This document shows positions 47,440 through 51,472 of a stretch of DNA of 51,472 nucleotides, one piece after another. The notes under the pieces were generated by a model. It was not told the origin of the DNA. It searched no databases and saw only the letters and a program-made list of their open reading frames with translations. Within the stretch, counting starts at the first letter, position 1; each line of letters opens with the position of its first letter. This DNA comes from Betaproteobacteria bacterium (GTDB lineage Bacteria > Pseudomonadota > Gammaproteobacteria > Burkholderiales > SG8-39): assembly GCA_947482825.1 (NCBI GenBank), contig CANKMT010000033.1, positions 1 to 51,472 of the forward strand. The letters run 5' to 3'. The translations under genes and the position numbers were made by a program.

Positions 47440-48711
47440 GCGTTTGACTGGGCTGGCGGCTCTTAGCGATTTGCAGACCAAACGCGCAGTTGCGAAATGC
47501 GGCATTCTGGCGCACGGATTCCTGCGCGTGCGCTGTGCCGACTGCGCACACGAGAAGCTGGTGGCGTTCTCGTGTCCCCCAAGGGGACTTCCTTCGGGGC
47601 GCAAACGACGGGGATTCTGTCCCTCGTGCGGCGCGCGGCGCATGGCAGAGAGCGCGGCGGCTCTGGTTGACGAGGTCATCCCGCGCGTGCCGGTCAGGCA
47701 ATGGGTGCTGTCGTTTCCGATCCCGCTGCGTATTCTGTTCGCGGCACACCCCGAGCTGCTCGCGCCGGTGCTGCGCATCATCCACCGCGTCATCGCGGGT
47801 TTTCTGCTCAAGCAGGCGGGGCTGAAACGCTCAACAGCCGACACCGGCGCGGTCACCCTCATCCAGAGATTCGGATCGGCGGCCAATCTGAACATCCATC
47901 TGCACTGCTTGGTGCTCGATGGCGTGTATCGGCGCACCGAGAGTGAACCGGTCTTCCAGGAAGTGCGTGCGCCCACCGGCGCTGAGATGCAGGGTTTGCT
48001 CGAGAAGATCGTCGCGCGCCTGATGAAGATGCCGACCCGACTTGGCACTCTCGTGGCAGAGGAGGGCATGACCTACCTGGCCGACAGAAGGTGCTGGGCC
48101 TGCGAACCGTGCCGCGCCGAGATGAGAAAGCCACGGCGGGCCTGTGCACGGATGCGCACGGCTTCAGCCTGCATGCCGGGGTGCGCTGCGGCGAGCAGCA
48201 GCGCAAGGAACTCGAACGCCTGTGCCGCTACATCACCCGTTCGGCGATCGCCAACGAGCGGCTTAAGCGCGATGGCGCGGGTAACGTCGTGCTGCAACTA
48301 AAGAGCCCCTGGCGCGACGGCACCACGCACATCGTGATGTCGCCGCTGGAATCCATGCAGCGCCTGGCGGCTCTGGTGCCGCGCCCGCGCTTGCACCTGA
48401 TCCGTTTCCACGGGGTGCTCGCGCCCAATGCCGGGCTGCGTGCGGAGATCGCGCCGTGCTCGGCGCAGCAACCAAGTGAACACGCCGAGGGGAACGCGCA
48501 GCCCTCGGCGCGCATGGGCTGGGCGCGTCTTCTCAAGCGCGTTTTCGACCTCGACCTCGAACACTGCCCGCAGTGTGGGGGTGAGTTCAAGATCATCGCC
48601 GCCATCGAGGAGCCTGCGGTGATTGTCAGGTTCCTCACGCACCTGGGCTTGCCGGCGAGAGCCCCGCCGCGCTCACCGGCACGGCCGCCGGCGCTCTTCC
48701 AGGCAGTCTGA
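47440..48711 (+). pseudogene. dead IS91-family transposase
   Basis: Two frames together recover an IS91/Y2-type transposase. Frame 1 (to about 48085) has CGILAHGFLRVRCADCAHEK, CPSCGARRMAESAAALVDEV, and RFGSAANLNIHLHCLVLDGV with the HUH-like HLH residues. Frame 2 (from about 48086) continues LGLRTVPRRDEK, GFSLHAGVRCGEQQRKELER, the catalytic-region LCRYITRSAIANERL, and ends in LEHCPQCGGEFKI. The N-terminal ~50 residues, about 50 codons at the joint, and the reading frame there are lost. In addition a 27-bp palindromic insertion splits the first zinc cluster. The remnant abuts vapC; no terminal IS91 ends could be located. Bases 48712-48873 hold nothing else. Confidence 0.85.
47576..47602. repeat. 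27-bp palindromic in-frame insertion in the IS91-like gene
   Basis: Between the Cys of AFSC and KRRGFCPSC, where homologues read SCKRRGFCPSC, 27 extra bases encode PPRGLPSGR. They hold CCCC(C)AAGG-GGACTT-CCTT(C)GGGG, a hairpin with two 4-bp stems and one mismatch. An exactly in-frame REP-like insert is the likely source. Confidence 0.65.
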
Positions 48712-48873
48712 TATTCAAGACAAGACGCATGGCTGACGATCCGGCGCGGCCGGCGCTCGCGTATGGCGGCCGGAGTGCCTCGAAATCGGTCACGACGGGT
48801 CGCCGCAGAGGCCGACAAGATGGACTGCGGGGTGGGCCGCTGCGGCGAGGTTGCGCCCATGCCGGGTGGACAC

Positions 48874-50088
48874 TCAAGCCGGGCGTGGCGCCCGCGGCGA
48901 CCGGAACCCGTTGGCAGGCGCCACGCCAAACGCGCGGCCCGCAACGCTTTCGATCTCCTTCCAGCCGTGGATCGACACGCTTTCGCGCGCTTGCGCTGTG
49001 GCGCCGCCATACAGCAAAGCGCCTTCGCCGCCCGCTGCCAGGCGGAGAAATTTTTGCAGCGGCGCGAGCCAATCCCCGGCGATGGTCTGTCCGGCCTTGA
49101 ATTCCACCGGATAGAGGAGTTCGCCCCGGTCCACCAGCAGATCAATTTCGTCGCCGTGGTTGTTGCGCCAGAAATACAGCGCCGGGCTCAACGCGCGGTT
49201 GGCGCGAAACTTGACGAACTCGGCCACCGCCCAGGTTTCAAACAGAGGACCGCGCATCGCGCCAAGCCCGATCTCGCCCGCTGACTGCACACCTGCGAGC
49301 CAGGCCGCCAGACCGCAATCATAGAAGTAGAGCTTCGGCGCCTTCACCAGACGCTTGCCGAAATTGCGCGCATGCGGTGGCAGCAGAAACAGGACATAGC
49401 TGGCTTCCAGGATCGAGATCCACGCTTTCGCAGTGTTGTGCGTGATGCCACAGTCTGCGGCGAGGCCCGACAGGTTTAGTGTCTGGCCGGTGCGCGCTGC
49501 GCACATGCGCACGAACCTGCGAAAAGTGCCCAGATCGCGCACATTCACCATCTGTCTCACGTCGCGCTCGATGTAGGTCGCCACATAGTCGGCATACCAG
49601 TCGCCGGGCGGCACGGCGCGGTCGATCACCGGCGGATACTGTCCACGCCACAACATCGTTTCAAGATCAGGCAGCTTTCGTGCCGTGGCGAGCTCGGTCA
49701 GACAGAAGGGCAACAAATGCACCAGTCCAACGCGCCCCGCCAGCGTTTGGCTGATGCCGGAAAGCAGTCCGAACTGCTGCGAACCGGTGAGGACGAACTG
49801 ACCCAGCTTGCGCTCCGCGTCGACACGCGTTTGCAGGTAGGAGAAAAGGTCCGGGACGCGCTGCGCTTCGTCGATGACCGCGCCGTCCGGGTACTGGGCG
49901 AGAAAGCGGCGCGGATCGCCTTGCGCAAAGTGGCGCGTGTCCGGATCTTCGAGGCTGACATAGGGCTTATGCGCGAACACCGCACGCGCGAGCGTCGTCT
50001 TGCCCGATTGGCGCGGGCCGGTCAACGCGACGACCGGGTAATAGCCGGCGAGTCGCCTCAGGGTGGCGGCGGCAGCGCGAGGAATCAT
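48874..50088 (-). CDS. AAA+ ATPase with DUF4143 domain
   Basis: 404 residues from the second ATG at 50088, whose MIPRAAAATLRRLAGYYPVV matches the usual N-terminus; an ATG at 50106 adds six residues. Walker A is GPRQSGKT and Walker B is GAVIDEAQRV, followed by a sensor-like LTGSQQFGLL. The DUF4143 part has a winged helix (LSGLAADCGITHNTAKAWIS) and a C-terminal nuclease-like pattern GDEIDLLVDRGELLYPVEFK. Function is unknown; these proteins are frequent in accessory regions and are spread by horizontal transfer. The upstream promoter carries a long inverted repeat. Confidence 0.85.
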   Translation of the reverse strand: MIPRAAAATLRRLAGYYPVVALTGPRQSGKTTLARAVFAHKPYVSLEDPDTRHFAQGDPRRFLAQYPDGAVIDEAQRVPDLFSYLQTRVDAERKLGQFVLTGSQQFGLLSGISQTLAGRVGLVHLLPFCLTELATARKLPDLETMLWRGQYPPVIDRAVPPGDWYADYVATYIERDVRQMVNVRDLGTFRRFVRMCAARTGQTLNLSGLAADCGITHNTAKAWISILEASYVLFLLPPHARNFGKRLVKAPKLYFYDCGLAAWLAGVQSAGEIGLGAMRGPLFETWAVAEFVKFRANRALSPALYFWRNNHGDEIDLLVDRGELLYPVEFKAGQTIAGDWLAPLQKFLRLAAGGEGALLYGGATAQARESVSIHGWKEIESVAGRAFGVAPANGFRSPRAPRPA

Positions 50089-50107
50089 GCGCGATGATCG
50101 GACCATT

Positions 50108-50142
50108 TGTACATATTGTCAATTGAATTTACAATTTGTACA
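50108..50142. promoter_or_regulatory. long inverted repeat with TTGACA promoter box
   Basis: TGTACATATTGT (50108-50119) and ACAATTTGTACA (50131-50142) are 12-bp arms with 11 matches around an 11-bp AT-rich centre. On the minus strand TTGACA (50122-50117) gives a perfect -35 and GATCAT 17 bp downstream a partial -10, giving a near-leaderless transcript of the DUF4143 gene. The repeat also covers the 3' end of the toxin stub, so it could be the operator of the old toxin-antitoxin or the ATPase gene. Confidence 0.6.
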
Positions 50143-50208
50143 CGCGGTGTTTTGTACGCTCCTGCTGTAGAACGCGTATTTCTTTCTCGCCAGCTGGTGA
50201 ACCACCAT
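50119..50208 (-). pseudogene. probable stub of a RES-domain toxin
   Basis: Overlapping the antitoxin stop as TGATG, an ATG at 50208 opens 29 codons beginning MVVHQLARKKYAFYSRSVQN. RES toxins begin in the same spot, with a Met-hydrophobic-Arg-Leu and KYA-type start. Here the reading ends at the inverted repeat, so the active-site region (Arg, Glu, Ser) is absent. The toxin has been cut off and replaced by the ATPase gene. Confidence 0.4.
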
Positions 50209-50651
50209 CAGGCCAGATAGCCGTGTTCCATGCGCAACAGAATATCCTCCACCTGCTTTGACCCGATATTGGTACGCATGAGTTCGTGGGGGATCTCATT
50301 GCCAAGGGCGGATTGCGACTTGGAAAGCCACGCTCTCGAATTCTCCGCGTCTTCGAGGATTTCTTCCGCAAGTCCCATGATCTTCGCGGTGCGCACGAGG
50401 CGGTCGGAGGACACCGGGTCGAGCAGCTTGTCCGGGTCGTCCTGCCATCGGATGAAAGTCTTCTCGCTGACCCCGAGCGCTTTGCTCATTTGGATGTCGT
50501 TCAACCCGGTGTGCTTCTTGAAATAAATGACGCATCCGACCGGGAGGCCCGAAACGATCGAACGGTGGAGATCGAGGGCGGATTTCCACGCGGATCCACC
50601 CACGACTTTCTTTCCGCCAAGGCGCCGGAAGATCCGGGACAGTTCAGACAT
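50208..50651 (-). CDS. Xre/MbcA/ParS-type antitoxin (DUF2384)
   Basis: 147 residues from ATG 50651, with GGAG 6 bp in front; an in-frame ATG at 50675 lacks a site. A central HTH region (DIQMSKALGVSEKTFIRWQD) is followed by the DUF2384 toxin-binding part SSDRLVRTAKIMGLAEEILE and SKSQSALGNEIPHELMRTNI. In intact systems it neutralises a RES-domain NAD-degrading toxin encoded directly downstream. Here only a stub of the partner remains, so the antitoxin may be an orphan, possibly guarding against related toxins. Confidence 0.85.
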   Translation of the reverse strand: MSELSRIFRRLGGKKVVGGSAWKSALDLHRSIVSGLPVGCVIYFKKHTGLNDIQMSKALGVSEKTFIRWQDDPDKLLDPVSSDRLVRTAKIMGLAEEILEDAENSRAWLSKSQSALGNEIPHELMRTNIGSKQVEDILLRMEHGYLA

Positions 50652-50696
50652 GACTGGCTCCAATTGGCATGACATTTCTATGTATCAAAACTGAAC

Positions 50697-51347
50697 TTAA
50701 CTACTCGCCGACAACGCCTTCATCACCGCATACAAGTCCGACTTCCCTTCGAACCCGATCCCTGGAAGGTCGGGCATGGTGACGTAGCTGTTCTCTACCT
50801 TCACGCCGTCCGGGAATCCGCCAAAGGGCTGGAACAGGTCGGGATAAGACTCGTTGCCGCCGAGGCCCAATCCCGCCGCGATGTTCAGCGACATCTGATG
50901 TCCGCCGTGCGGGACACAGCGGCTCGCCGACCAGCCGTGCTGCTTGAGCATTTCCAAAGTGCGCAGGTACTCGACCAGCCCGTAGCTCAGCGCGCAGTCG
51001 AACTGCAGCCAGTCGCGGTCGGGGCGCATTCCGCCGTAGCGGATGAGGTTCCTCGCGTCCTGCATCGAGAACAGGTTCTCGCCGGTGGCCATGGGGTTCT
51101 TGTAGTAGTTGCGCAGCGCCGCCTGCAACTCGAAGTCGAGCGGGTCGCCCGGCTCCTCGTACCAGAAGAGGTCGTACTGGGATAAAGCTTTGGCATACGC
51201 GATCGCAGTGTCAAGGTCGAAGCGGCCGTTCGCGTCGACGCACAGCCGCTGGCCGTCCTCGAGCACCGAGAGGACGGAATCGATGCGGCGCAGGTCTTCG
51301 CTTAGCGACGCGCCGCCGATCTTGTAACTACTCGCCCCCTTGGGCAT
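50697..51347 (-). pseudogene. 5'-truncated enolase-superfamily dehydratase (D-tartrate dehydratase-like)
   Basis: About 216 residues of the C-terminal barrel of a mandelate-racemase-type enzyme. Metal ligands are visible at D38 (VDANGRFDL), E64 (YEEPGDPL) and E90 (ATGENLFS), and the catalytic His at H147 (VPHGGHQMS). Strings such as GMRPDRDWLQFDCALSYGL closely resemble D(-)-tartrate dehydratase. The capping domain and the first catalytic Lys of the barrel are absent; family members are about 390 residues. The ATG at 51347 lies in IS66-like sequence, so the reading starts with transposon-derived codons (MPKGASS). The gene is dead unless a chimera has been selected. Confidence 0.8.
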
Positions 51348-51472
51348 AAAGTTTTCCTGACAGCGCCATTTGGATAGCGACCAGCGGGTTGTAGCCCTGA
51401 TAGGCCATGGTTTGCAAATAGCTTGAGATGCGGCAATAGGCGGCTGCGTAACGTGCCTGTCGAAAGCAACCT
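51328..51472 (-). mobile_element. IS66-like transposase C-terminal end, running off the window
   Basis: The minus strand from the window edge reads GCFRQARYAAAYCRISSYLQ and TMAYQGYNPLVAIQMALSGK to the stop at 51328, the C-terminal pattern of IS66-type transposases (CFRS..., RISSYLxT, GxNxLxAIxxAL). It overlaps the start of the tartrate-dehydratase-like fragment in another frame, so the element has inserted in, or deleted, that gene's 5' half. Most of the element lies beyond the window. Confidence 0.6.

Overview
The window looks like a chromosomal segment of a high-GC betaproteobacterium, probably Burkholderiales-like. The main reason is six separate Bug/TctC-type periplasmic solute receptors, a family strongly expanded in that group. 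They sit among catabolic genes for CoA thioesters, hydroxy acids and carbamoyl or amide substrates. This placement is inference; no rRNA or tRNA gene is present to confirm it.

Region by region. 1-6.4 kb (+): the 3' end of a [2Fe-2S] dehydrogenase subunit, an enoyl-CoA hydratase-like protein and an acyl-CoA ligase, then a small Lys/Ala-rich exported protein, an exported methyltransferase, a ThDP enzyme and a secreted esterase. 6.4-10.7 kb (-): a probable operon of CoA-transferase, biotin carrier protein, carboxyltransferase and SDR. 10.8-18.4 kb (+): a DUF3237 protein, four Bug receptors, a cupin, an M24-fold protein, GMP reductase and a small membrane protein. 18.6-22.3 kb: a RelE/HigB-HigA-type toxin-antitoxin pair, a ketopantoate-reductase-like protein, a dienelactone hydrolase and a TauD-type dioxygenase.

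22.5-30 kb (+) is a type I restriction-modification island: hsdM, a 100-aa protein, a 32-codon ORF, rhuM, hsdS, an AlbA/HATPase-type ATPase and a truncated hsdR. The first six genes are chained by 4-nt stop/start overlaps. Because hsdR ends before its motor domain, the locus probably methylates but no longer restricts.

30-35.4 kb (-): a decayed LLM oxidoreductase, an epoxide-hydrolase-like protein, and an IclR-linked cluster (IclR, Bug, ferritin-like diiron protein, amidohydrolase) with a clear palindromic operator. 35.4-39.3 kb is patchy: a possible transposase remnant, a retropepsin-like protein, VapBC, a broken metallo-beta-lactamase gene, hemerythrin and the sixth Bug receptor. 39.4-45.4 kb: a class II aldolase with an LLM oxidoreductase, a D-aminoacylase-like protein with an MFS transporter, and an alpha/beta hydrolase. 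45.6-51.5 kb is an accessory zone: an HTH-MNT/HEPN pair, Phd/VapC, a dead IS91-type transposase, a DUF4143 ATPase, an Xre/ParS antitoxin whose toxin gene is reduced to a stub, and a tartrate-dehydratase-like fragment joined to an IS66-like transposase end.

Two interspersed repeat families cross the window. One is a doublet of ATGGCAGCATT-type boxes whose two boxes start exactly 52 bp apart in all four intergenic copies. The other is a REP-like GGGGCCAGGCTC inverted repeat at three loci. The 52-bp doublet is the least explained structure here.
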